64,000 nt of DNA from Micromonospora sp. M71_S20 (lineage in GTDB: Bacteria; Actinomycetota; Actinomycetes; Mycobacteriales; Micromonosporaceae). The stretch is from positions 3,906,001-3,970,000 of the forward strand of contig NZ_RCCV01000001.1 of assembly GCF_003664255.1 (NCBI RefSeq), read 5' to 3'. This document shows positions 45,220 to 56,563 of this stretch, in pieces (the first letter of the stretch is position 1; each line of letters starts with the position of its first letter). A model generated the notes under the pieces. That model made no database searches, had not been told where the DNA came from, and was given only the letters and a program-made list of their open reading frames with translations. The translations under genes were made by a program, and so were the position numbers.

Positions 45220-45594
45220 GCCCTCACTCCTCGGCTCCGGAAGGTCGATGCCGCGTTTCGTCCCGTCTCCTCGGTGCGAAACCCGCTGGACGCTCCAAGC
45301 CTGCCAAGGAGGCCTGTCGCGACGGCTTCGCGGCACTGTCGCCTTTATGGTGGGTGACAGTTTCCGCCGCCCCTTCCCGGAAATTGCCGCAGCGGCAGGA
45401 ATTGCATTCTTCGAAACGATGCGTAACTATGCCCGATAGAGATCCGGGCGCCGCCGGTGAAGCGTCGCACATCGTCCTACCGGGCGGCGGCGCACGAGCC
45501 GGCCCGGCATTGGCCCGGCCCGGCACACCGCCGGAGCGGTACCGCTCCGCGCCTTCGCCCGCCTGTCACTTCCGCCGATCCCGGAGGACGCACC
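45220..45594. promoter_or_regulatory. Divergent gap, SRPBCC / aldo-keto reductase
   Basis: These 375 bases hold no supported gene. A small dyad TGCCGC-A-GCGGCA (45385-45397) sits in a locally less GC-rich stretch and could be an operator. The RBS GGAGG (45582-45586) belongs to the aldo/keto reductase. Confidence 0.4.
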
Positions 45595-46617
45595 ATGACG
45601 ACGCTGCCATCGGTACGACTCGGTTCATCCCCGCTTACCGTCACCCGGCTCGGTCTCGGCACCTGGGCGCTCGGCGGTGACGGCTGGGCCTTCGGCTGGG
45701 GGCCGCAGGACGCCTCGGAGGCGATCGCCACCATCCGGTACGCGGTGGAACACGGGGGCCTGAACTGGCTCGACACGGCACCGGTCTACGGCCTTGGGCA
45801 GGCGGAGGAGCTGGTGGGTGAGGCGCTCGCCGATCTCCCCGAGGATGTCCGCCCGTACGTGTTCACGAAGTGCGGCGTGGTGTGGGGTGGAGACGCCGAG
45901 CCGGGCACCGTCGCCGGCCGGCGACAGAGCATCGAGCGTGAACTGGACGAGTCTCTCCGTCGGCTCCGGCTCGACTGCATCGACCTGTACCAGATGCACT
46001 GGCCCGCCACAGATGGAACTCCGCTGGAGGAGTACTGGCAGACCCTTGCCGACCTGCGTCAGAAGGGCAAGATACGGGCGGCGGGGCTGTCGAACCACCG
46101 CCTCGACGAACTCCAGCGGGCGCACGACGTCGCGCCGGTGGATTCGTTCCAGCCGCCGTTCTCCGCTCTTGCGCGAGGCGCTGCGGAGGAGATCGGTTGG
46201 TGTGCGTCGCACAGCGTGGGGGTCATCACCTACGGCGCGTTGGGTTCCGGGCTGTTGACCGGGACGTTCACGCCCGAGCGAGCCGCTGCCCTGCCGCCCA
46301 GCGACTGGCGGTCCCGCGACCCCGGTTTCCGGGGGCACGGACTGGAGAAGACGATGCGGCTGACCCGCACCCTGGCGGATGTCGCCGCCGCGCACGGCGT
46401 CAGCACCAGCGCCGTGGCCATCGCGTGGGTGCTGGAGTGCCGTGGCGTGACCGGCGCCATTGTCGGAGCGCGTCGACCCGAGCAGATAGCGGACTGGCGG
46501 GCGGCGGCGACGGTGCGATTGTCGGCTGCGGATCTTGACAGGATCGCGGCCGTGATCCGACAGGAGGGCATCGGCTCCGGGCCGAGCCACCCGCGTACGG
46601 GAAGCTGGAGCGCCTGA
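45595..46617 (+). CDS. Aldo/keto reductase
   Basis: A 340-residue NADPH-dependent (beta/alpha)8 reductase. The catalytic tetrad is visible: Asp and Tyr in LDTAPVYG (near 62-69), Lys in FTKCG (near 93-97) and His in YQMHWP (near 133-138). SNHRLDEL and GVTGAIVGARRPEQI (near the C-terminus) fit the YajO/IolS/Gpr-like group. ATG 45595 has GGAGG nine bases upstream. The substrate is unknown; it may be a housekeeping enzyme, since it lies outside the palindrome-bounded cluster. Confidence 0.88.
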   Translation: MTTLPSVRLGSSPLTVTRLGLGTWALGGDGWAFGWGPQDASEAIATIRYAVEHGGLNWLDTAPVYGLGQAEELVGEALADLPEDVRPYVFTKCGVVWGGDAEPGTVAGRRQSIERELDESLRRLRLDCIDLYQMHWPATDGTPLEEYWQTLADLRQKGKIRAAGLSNHRLDELQRAHDVAPVDSFQPPFSALARGAAEEIGWCASHSVGVITYGALGSGLLTGTFTPERAAALPPSDWRSRDPGFRGHGLEKTMRLTRTLADVAAAHGVSTSAVAIAWVLECRGVTGAIVGARRPEQIADWRAAATVRLSAADLDRIAAVIRQEGIGSGPSHPRTGSWSA

Positions 46618-46706
46618 CCGGAGGCGTCATGTCGTCGGCGGCGGTCCGCTCCTGACGGGACCGGCGACGCTCGTCACCGTGGGCCCGGACAAGGCCGCAT
46701 GTCGAT

Positions 46707-46740
46707 CGTCCCCGCCGTGATCACAGCCACGGCGGGGACG
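46707..46740. terminator. Hairpin between aldo/keto reductase and M23 genes
   Basis: A perfect 13-bp stem (46707-46719 with 46728-46740) with an 8-base loop lies between the convergent stops at 46617 and 46756. It is a likely bidirectional terminator and ends the wall-hydrolase operon. Confidence 0.7.
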
Positions 46741-46752
46741 ACGGGATTCCGT

Positions 46753-47712
46753 GGTTCAGAGGGTGGTTTCGCCGTTGAGGCCGAAGAAGTCGTGCCATTT
46801 GGTGCTGGGGTTGAAGGTGGTGCCGGTGGAGAGTCCGACGTAGACGTCGTTGGTGGTGCCTTTGGTGAAGACGATGATGTCGTCTTTGTTGTCGCCGTTG
46901 ACGTCGGCGAGGTAGGGGAATTCGCCGTTGAGGCAGAAGAAGTCGTGCCATTTGATGGTGGTGCCGGCGAAGGATGTGCCGGTGGAGGTGGCGGCGTAGA
47001 CGTCGGCGTTGGTGTTGCAGGTGAAGGTGACGATGTCGTCGCGGCCGTCGCCGTTGATGTCGCCGACGCGGGGTTGTTCGGTGCCGACGGCGAAGAGGTC
47101 GTGCCATTTTTGGGGTGGGCCGAAGGTGGTGCCGGTGGAGAGGGCGATGATGACGTCGGAGGCGGTGTTGGGGCCTTGGGTGAAGGTGATGATGTCGTCT
47201 TTGCCGTCGCCGTTGACGTCGCCGAGGGCGGGGTGTTCGCCGGGGATGGAGAAGTAGTCGTGCCACTTCACGGCGGTTCCGGTGAATGACGAGCCCGTGG
47301 AGAGTGCCACGTAGACGTCGGCGTTGGTGTCGTGGGTGAAGGTGATGATGTCGTCGCGGCCGTCGCCGTTGACGTCGCCGACTGCGGCGACTTCGTTGTG
47401 GGGGGCGAACCAGTCGTGCCATTTGGTGCTGGTGGTGAAGCCGGTGCCGGTGGAGAGTGAGACGTGGACGTCGGCGAGGGTGCCGTGGGTGAAGGCGACG
47501 ATGTCGTCGCGGTTGTCGCCGTTGAAGTCTCCGGTGAGCAGTGTTTCGCCGTTGAGGCCGAAGAAGTCGTTCCATTTGACGGAGGTGCCGGCGAAGTTGG
47601 TGCCGGTGGAGGTGGAGACGTAGACGTCGTTGAGGGTGCCCTGGGTGAAGGCGACGATGTCGTCGCGGCCGTCGCCGGTGAAGTCCGTCGGCGAACCCGC
47701 CAGATACCGGCC
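46753..47712. repeat. 960-bp near-identical block, copy 1 (partner 49451-50410)
   Basis: This block encodes the six FG-GAP/VCBS-like repeats of the M23 protein. It matches 49451-50410 with a single difference noted (G at 47179, A at 49877). Both ends of identity are sharp: just before the stop codon, and where the catalytic domain begins. Confidence 0.92.
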
Positions 47713-48276
47713 ACCCGTCGGCGACGTACCGCAGTTGTCGCTGACCAGGTACTTCTGGTGGTACTGGCCGGGATACGGCGCCAGCGACGTCCCGTTGATC
47801 ACGATCGTCTGTCCCACGCCGTTGTAGAGCTGTTCGTAGTGGATGTGCGGCCCCGACGAGTTGCCGGTGCTGCCCGTGGTGCCGATCTGCTGGCCCTGCT
47901 GCACGTACGCCCCGTCGGGCACGGAGTAGGTGCTGAGGTGGAAGTAGTAGGTGGTCCAACCGCCGCCGTGGTCGATGACGATGTAGTTGCCGGCGCCGCT
48001 GGGCTGCGAGTACCGCCGGGCGACGCCCGCCGCCGAGGCGACCTGTGGCGTGCCCGCGGTGGCACCTCCGTCGGCCCGCACGAAGTCCAGGGCCTGCCGG
48101 ACCTCGGCGCTGTGGTGGTCGTAGGTCCACCGCTGCCCGCACGGGAACGGGGCCTTGAAGTTCGGTGCGGCGAGCGCGGGGGACGATGTCGCCACCGCGC
48201 CGGTCAGGACGCCCACCGCCAGGGTGAGCAGGGCGGCCAGGACGCGACGCGCCCCGGTCCTCAAATGCCGTGACAT
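46756..48276 (-). CDS. Secreted M23 peptidase with six FG-GAP/VCBS-like repeats
   Basis: A 506-residue exported protein. Signal peptide ~1-36 (ends SPALAA). The M23/LytM-like domain (near 40-175) has GNYIVIDHGGGWTTYYFHL and the distal zinc motif SGPHIHYEQ. The proximal motif is irregular: HHSAEVRQALDF, with Arg where the H-x3-D His normally stands, so a histidine further upstream may serve. It would cut peptide cross-links in peptidoglycan. From ~190 on, six repeats of about 50 residues carry calcium-loop sequences such as DVNGDGRDDI and end KWHDFF. They probably form a beta-propeller that binds wall or sugar. It is the last gene of the minus-strand operon. ATG 48276 starts the signal peptide. 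Confidence 0.88.
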   Translation of the reverse strand: MSRHLRTGARRVLAALLTLAVGVLTGAVATSSPALAAPNFKAPFPCGQRWTYDHHSAEVRQALDFVRADGGATAGTPQVASAAGVARRYSQPSGAGNYIVIDHGGGWTTYYFHLSTYSVPDGAYVQQGQQIGTTGSTGNSSGPHIHYEQLYNGVGQTIVINGTSLAPYPGQYHQKYLVSDNCGTSPTGGRYLAGSPTDFTGDGRDDIVAFTQGTLNDVYVSTSTGTNFAGTSVKWNDFFGLNGETLLTGDFNGDNRDDIVAFTHGTLADVHVSLSTGTGFTTSTKWHDWFAPHNEVAAVGDVNGDGRDDIITFTHDTNADVYVALSTGSSFTGTAVKWHDYFSIPGEHPALGDVNGDGKDDIITFTQGPNTASDVIIALSTGTTFGPPQKWHDLFAVGTEQPRVGDINGDGRDDIVTFTCNTNADVYAATSTGTSFAGTTIKWHDFFCLNGEFPYLADVNGDNKDDIIVFTKGTTNDVYVGLSTGTTFNPSTKWHDFFGLNGETTL

Positions 48277-48382
48277 GGGGTGACTCCCGTCAGGGAAGGC
48301 TCGGATGGGCTGGGCGAGGTAACGACGACGCGCCGCCGGCCGCGACGGGTCTCCGCGGCGGCGGCGCGTCGTACGACGAGGG

Positions 48383-49378
48383 TCAGCCGGCGCGGCGCAG
48401 GCGTCCGAGCATCCCGTTGAGATCCTGGACGAAGATCTCGTGCCGGAAGTAGTGGCCGCCGGGGAGCTCGCGCCACTCGTGCGGAATGCCGGCCCGGCCC
48501 AGGGCCGCCCGGAATTCGCGCTGACCGGCCAGCACCTGCGTCTCGTTGACGTAGTCGAACCAGTTGATCGGGTCGGGCGAGGTGCCGGCGACCAGGAAGA
48601 TGCGCTTGTTGCGGTAGCTCTCGATGCGCTGGACCGGGTTGTCGGCGGTGACCCGCGCCTCGTCCCACAGCGGCGCGCCGTAGACGGTGCCGCCGCCGAG
48701 GTCCATCGCGGCCGAGGTGGTGTTGGCCCAGTGCACGACGAGGCCGAAGTCGCGGCGCAGGCTGGCCGGTCCGGAGTGGGAACTGACCGAGCAGAAGTGG
48801 CCGTAGTACTTCGCGGTGTACTTCAGGGCGCCGAACCCGCCCATCGAGAAGCCGGCGACGGCGCGGCCGTTGTACTCGGGGAAGGTGCGGAAGTTCGACT
48901 CGATCCAGGGCAGCAGCTGCGCGATGTGGAAGGTCTCCCAGTTGCGGGGACCGGTGTTGCTGTGGACCGGGTTCGAGTACCAGCCGGTGGAGGCGTCCGG
49001 CATGACGACGATGATCTCCCTGCCGGCGGTCAGGTTGATGATGTTGTCCTGCATGTGGAAGGTCCGGAAGTCGGCCGCCCCGCCGTGCAGCAGGTACAGC
49101 ACCGGGTAGCGCTTGCCGCTGGTGTGGTAGCCGTCGGGCAGCAGGACGTTGACCGCCGGGTCCCACTCGATGGCATCGGTGGCGAACCGGTAGTACTGCA
49201 GGCGGCCACCGTTCTCGTTGCGGTCGACGATGCGCAGGCCGTGGCCGTCGCGGGCTGCGGACGCGGGCAGCGGTGCGGCGAGGGCGCCGGCGAACGTGCC
49301 GGCGGCGGCGACTCCCGCGGCGCCGGTCAGGAGCCGTCGACGGCTGACGGGCCGGCGGGCGGCAGGGGTGTTGTCCAT
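48383..49378 (-). CDS. Tat-exported esterase, esterase-D/antigen-85 fold
   Basis: A 331-residue alpha/beta hydrolase of the PF00756 group, which includes S-formylglutathione hydrolase, feruloyl esterases and the mycolyltransferase antigen 85. A twin-arginine signal (SRRRLLTGAAGVAAAG, near 11-26) ends near ASAA (~43). VLYLLHGG (near 83), the nucleophile elbow AGFSMGGFGALK (near 178) and GGHYFRHE (near 310) give serine, oxyanion hole and histidine. ATG 49378 follows GGAGG at four bases; ATG 49402 is possible. Surrounded by peptidoglycan hydrolases, a cell-envelope ester (mycolate or acetyl) is a reasonable but unproven substrate. It is the only operon member without the repeat domain. Confidence 0.85.
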   Translation of the reverse strand: MDNTPAARRPVSRRRLLTGAAGVAAAGTFAGALAAPLPASAARDGHGLRIVDRNENGGRLQYYRFATDAIEWDPAVNVLLPDGYHTSGKRYPVLYLLHGGAADFRTFHMQDNIINLTAGREIIVVMPDASTGWYSNPVHSNTGPRNWETFHIAQLLPWIESNFRTFPEYNGRAVAGFSMGGFGALKYTAKYYGHFCSVSSHSGPASLRRDFGLVVHWANTTSAAMDLGGGTVYGAPLWDEARVTADNPVQRIESYRNKRIFLVAGTSPDPINWFDYVNETQVLAGQREFRAALGRAGIPHEWRELPGGHYFRHEIFVQDLNGMLGRLRRAG

Positions 49379-49450
49379 GGATCCTCCATCGGGTGAAGCC
49401 ACGCCGGGCGGACGAGAACTGTGGCGCGGAGCTTGCTGTCTACGCGGGAC

Positions 49451-50410
49451 GGTTCAGAGGGTGGTTTCGCCGTTGAGGCCGAAGAAGTCGTGCCATTTGG
49501 TGCTGGGGTTGAAGGTGGTGCCGGTGGAGAGTCCGACGTAGACGTCGTTGGTGGTGCCTTTGGTGAAGACGATGATGTCGTCTTTGTTGTCGCCGTTGAC
49601 GTCGGCGAGGTAGGGGAATTCGCCGTTGAGGCAGAAGAAGTCGTGCCATTTGATGGTGGTGCCGGCGAAGGATGTGCCGGTGGAGGTGGCGGCGTAGACG
49701 TCGGCGTTGGTGTTGCAGGTGAAGGTGACGATGTCGTCGCGGCCGTCGCCGTTGATGTCGCCGACGCGGGGTTGTTCGGTGCCGACGGCGAAGAGGTCGT
49801 GCCATTTTTGGGGTGGGCCGAAGGTGGTGCCGGTGGAGAGGGCGATGATGACGTCGGAGGCGGTGTTGGGGCCTTGAGTGAAGGTGATGATGTCGTCTTT
49901 GCCGTCGCCGTTGACGTCGCCGAGGGCGGGGTGTTCGCCGGGGATGGAGAAGTAGTCGTGCCACTTCACGGCGGTTCCGGTGAATGACGAGCCCGTGGAG
50001 AGTGCCACGTAGACGTCGGCGTTGGTGTCGTGGGTGAAGGTGATGATGTCGTCGCGGCCGTCGCCGTTGACGTCGCCGACTGCGGCGACTTCGTTGTGGG
50101 GGGCGAACCAGTCGTGCCATTTGGTGCTGGTGGTGAAGCCGGTGCCGGTGGAGAGTGAGACGTGGACGTCGGCGAGGGTGCCGTGGGTGAAGGCGACGAT
50201 GTCGTCGCGGTTGTCGCCGTTGAAGTCTCCGGTGAGCAGTGTTTCGCCGTTGAGGCCGAAGAAGTCGTTCCATTTGACGGAGGTGCCGGCGAAGTTGGTG
50301 CCGGTGGAGGTGGAGACGTAGACGTCGTTGAGGGTGCCCTGGGTGAAGGCGACGATGTCGTCGCGGCCGTCGCCGGTGAAGTCCGTCGGCGAACCCGCCA
50401 GATACCGGCC
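49451..50410. repeat. 960-bp near-identical block, copy 2
   Basis: Second copy of 46753-47712, forming the C-terminal repeat domain of the amidase. A third, diverged version of the same domain lies at 51541-52490. Confidence 0.92.
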
Positions 50411-51520
50411 GCCGGAGCCGCCACCGGCGTTGACCAGCGAGATGTAGTGGTTCCAGTTCCAGTGGGGACCGGGATCGGTGTGGTCGTTGCCCGGCAGCTC
50501 GTGGTGGCCCCTGATGGCGGTGCGGTTCTTCGGCAGGCCGTACTTGTCGCAGAGGTAGCGGGTCAGCGCGGCCGACGAGCGGTACATGGACTCGGTGAAC
50601 CAGCTCGGGTTGTCGACGTAGCCCTCGTGCTCGATGCCCACCGAGTACGGGTTGGCCGACCGCGCGTGGTAGGCGGTGTCGCCCTCGCGCACCATCTGGG
50701 TGATCTCGCCGTTGCTCGACTTCACCACGTAGTGCGCGCTCACTCCCGCCGACGGGTTCTGGAACCAGCTCACCGTGCCGGCGTACGAGCCCTGGGTCAC
50801 GTGCACCACGACCGTGGTGATCCGCGAGGAGCGACCCGCCGCGTAGTTGCCGCCGTACGCCGAGATCCACCGGGCCGGCGCGTACTCCGGCACCGCCGCG
50901 GCGAGGGCGGCCGGTGCGGCCGTCCCGGCGGGGGCGACGCGGGCGTAGCGGCCGAGTTCCGGCTGCACCCGCCGGGGCGCGACCCGCACGGAGGCCGCGG
51001 TGATGCCGTCGCGCAGGAGGTCGTAGACGTGGTCGGCGTACAGGCGGGCCGTCGCGTCGTCGGCGGCGTGCGCGTACCGCGCGACCACCGGATACCAGGC
51101 GGAGAGCCGGTCCCGGTCGGCGGCCGTGAGCCGCTCGGCGTCGGCGATGTCCCGCAGGAGGGCCGCGCCACCCCTGATGTTGGCCGAGGTCACCGACTTC
51201 AGGGCGGCCACCGGCTGCCCGGTAAGCTCGGCCGCCCGCTCCAGGCTGCGCTGCCGGGGATTGCTGACCAGGTGCATGACGCCGTAGCCGTTGGCCTGGC
51301 TGGGCCGCCCCTCGTGCCCGTCGAGCCGGGTCTCGCCGTAGCCGACGGCGACCAGCAGGTCCCTGGGCACGTCGAACTCGCCGGCCGCCCGGGTGAAGGC
51401 CGTGTCCAGCGGACCGGTGGGCCCGGCCGGTGCGGCGGTGGCCGGCGCGACGGGGCTCAGTAGCGCCGCCGCGAGGACGGCGGCGGCGCCCCCGCGCCAG
51501 GAGAGTCTGCTGGGTCTCAT
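49454..51520 (-). CDS. Secreted N-acetylmuramoyl-L-alanine amidase fused to lysozyme-like and repeat domains
   Basis: A 688-residue exported protein. Signal peptide ~1-29 (ends ATAA). The next ~160 residues contain DVPRDLLVAVGYGETRLDGHEG and GYGVMHLVSNP, which look like a lysozyme/transglycosylase-type domain with Glu in YGETR as candidate acid. Residues ~220-370 are an Amidase_2/PGRP domain with zinc ligands in VVVHVTQG, GHHELPG and HTDPGPHW, plus the catalytic-type YSVGIEHEG. The last ~320 residues are six FG-GAP/VCBS-like repeats, identical in protein sequence to those of the M23 protein. It would cleave the stem peptide from muramic acid. ATG 51520 follows GGGAG; it is only 20 bases after the upstream gene, so they are co-transcribed. 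Confidence 0.9.
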   Translation of the reverse strand: MRPSRLSWRGGAAAVLAAALLSPVAPATAAPAGPTGPLDTAFTRAAGEFDVPRDLLVAVGYGETRLDGHEGRPSQANGYGVMHLVSNPRQRSLERAAELTGQPVAALKSVTSANIRGGAALLRDIADAERLTAADRDRLSAWYPVVARYAHAADDATARLYADHVYDLLRDGITAASVRVAPRRVQPELGRYARVAPAGTAAPAALAAAVPEYAPARWISAYGGNYAAGRSSRITTVVVHVTQGSYAGTVSWFQNPSAGVSAHYVVKSSNGEITQMVREGDTAYHARSANPYSVGIEHEGYVDNPSWFTESMYRSSAALTRYLCDKYGLPKNRTAIRGHHELPGNDHTDPGPHWNWNHYISLVNAGGGSGGRYLAGSPTDFTGDGRDDIVAFTQGTLNDVYVSTSTGTNFAGTSVKWNDFFGLNGETLLTGDFNGDNRDDIVAFTHGTLADVHVSLSTGTGFTTSTKWHDWFAPHNEVAAVGDVNGDGRDDIITFTHDTNADVYVALSTGSSFTGTAVKWHDYFSIPGEHPALGDVNGDGKDDIITFTQGPNTASDVIIALSTGTTFGPPQKWHDLFAVGTEQPRVGDINGDGRDDIVTFTCNTNADVYAATSTGTSFAGTTIKWHDFFCLNGEFPYLADVNGDNKDDIIVFTKGTTNDVYVGLSTGTTFNPSTKWHDFFGLNGETTL

Positions 51521-51540
51521 GGTGGTCTCCCGTCCGCGGG

Positions 51541-52992
51541 TCACAGGGTGGTCTCGCCGTTGAGGCCGAAGAAGTCGTGCCACTTGGCGCTGGCGCCGAA
51601 GCCGGTGCCGGTGGAGAGTCCGACGTAGACGTCGTTCGTGGCGCCCTTGGTGAAGACGACGATGTCGTCCTTGCCGTCGCCGTTGACGTCGGCGAGGTAG
51701 GGGAACTCGCCGGCGAGGCAGAAGAAGTCGTTCCACTTGACGGTGGTGCCGGCGAACGACGTGCCGGTGGAGGTGGCGGCGTAGACGTCGGCGTTGGCGT
51801 CGCAGGTGAAGGTGACGATGTCGTCGCGGCCGTCGCCGTCGACGTCGCCGACGCGGGGCAGTTCGGCGCCCACGGCGAACAGGTCGTGCCACTTCCGGGA
51901 GGCGCCGAAGGCGCTGCCGGTGGAGAGGGCGACGATGACGTCGGAGGCGGTGTTGGGGCCCTGGGTGAAGGTGATGATGTCGTCGCGGCCGTCGCCGTCG
52001 ACGTCGCCCAGGGCCGGGTACTCGCCGGCGATGGAGAAGTACTCGTGCCACTTCACGGCGGTTCCGGCGAACGAGGACCCGGTGGACAGCGCCACGTACA
52101 CGTCGCCGGCCGCGTTGTGGGTGAAGGCGACGATGTCGGCGCGGCCGTCGCCGTTGACGTCGCCGACCGCGCCGATCTCCGCGCCGGGGGCGAACCAGTC
52201 GTGCCACTTCTGGCCGCCGCCGAAGCTGGTGCCGTTCGACAGCGCCACGTACACGTCGCCGGTGTTGCCGTGCGCGAAGGTGACGACGTCGTCCCTGCCG
52301 TCGCCGTCGACGTCGCCGGTCGAGGCCGTCTCGCCGCCGATGGAGAAGAAGTCGTTCCACTTCACCGAGGTTCCGGCGAAGCCCGCGCCCGTGGACGTGC
52401 TGACGTAGACGTCGGCGAGGGCGTTCTGGGTGAAGCTGACGATGTCGTCGCGCCCGTCGCCGCTGACGTCGGTGGCGGACCCGCCGGCGATGGCGTGGGT
52501 CCGTACCGCCTCGTTGAGCAGGGTCCGCGCCTTGGTCGCCACCTGGTCGTAGCGGTCGGGGAAGCCGGAGCGCTGCACACACTGGGCGACCTGACCGGCG
52601 GTGTAGCGGGGGTTGTTCCGGTCGCAGACGATCGCGCGGGTGATGTACTGCGTGCTGGCGTAGACCGGGTCCATGATCTGCTCCGGCGTGCCCCAGCCGT
52701 AGTCCCACCGTTGCTGGAAGACCCCGAGCGAGGACTTGTCGCCGCACGGCAGGTTGTTCATGTGCGACTCGACCCAGCCGGCCTCGAACGCGGACAGCAT
52801 GACCTTGTCGTTGACGTTGTGGGCACGGGCGACCCGGTAGACGATCACGCTGATCGCGGGGTCGTGGTTGGCGGGGATGGAGGAACAGGCCAGCGTGCCG
52901 ATCGGAGCGTCGGCCTGCGCCGGCGCGGTCGCCACGACCGACGCGAGCGCGGTGCAGAGGCCGACCAGCAGGGCGAGGGGGGTACGTCTCAC
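51541..52992 (-). CDS. Secreted lysozyme/transglycosylase-like protein with FG-GAP/VCBS-like repeats
   Basis: A 483-residue exported protein, first gene of the minus-strand operon. Signal peptide ~1-28 (ends AQA). Residues ~35-165 show [16 protein letters not shown] and [23 protein letters not shown], the pattern of small actinobacterial lysozyme-like domains in which the Glu in VES is the candidate catalytic acid. Six FG-GAP/VCBS-like repeats follow with calcium loops such as [10 protein letters not shown]. They are the same family as in the next two repeat genes but with C-rich codons and more divergence. GTG 52992 has GAGGAG about five bases upstream. Its promoter with operator is at 53114-53159. 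Confidence 0.82.
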   Translation of the reverse strand: MRRTPLALLVGLCTALASVVATAPAQADAPIGTLACSSIPANHDPAISVIVYRVARAHNVNDKVMLSAFEAGWVESHMNNLPCGDKSSLGVFQQRWDYGWGTPEQIMDPVYASTQYITRAIVCDRNNPRYTAGQVAQCVQRSGFPDRYDQVATKARTLLNEAVRTHAIAGGSATDVSGDGRDDIVSFTQNALADVYVSTSTGAGFAGTSVKWNDFFSIGGETASTGDVDGDGRDDVVTFAHGNTGDVYVALSNGTSFGGGQKWHDWFAPGAEIGAVGDVNGDGRADIVAFTHNAAGDVYVALSTGSSFAGTAVKWHEYFSIAGEYPALGDVDGDGRDDIITFTQGPNTASDVIVALSTGSAFGASRKWHDLFAVGAELPRVGDVDGDGRDDIVTFTCDANADVYAATSTGTSFAGTTVKWNDFFCLAGEFPYLADVNGDGKDDIVVFTKGATNDVYVGLSTGTGFGASAKWHDFFGLNGETTL

Positions 52993-53005
52993 GATGCTCC
53001 TCTGA

Positions 53006-56562
<3,557 letters not shown>

Positions 56563-56563
<1 letters not shown>

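Noticed and set aside
46753..52490. Regularly spaced repeats considered as a CRISPR array
   Set aside because: The ~155-bp periodic units are coding repeats of about 50 residues with calcium-loop motifs, with no short constant repeats and variable spacers and no cas genes.
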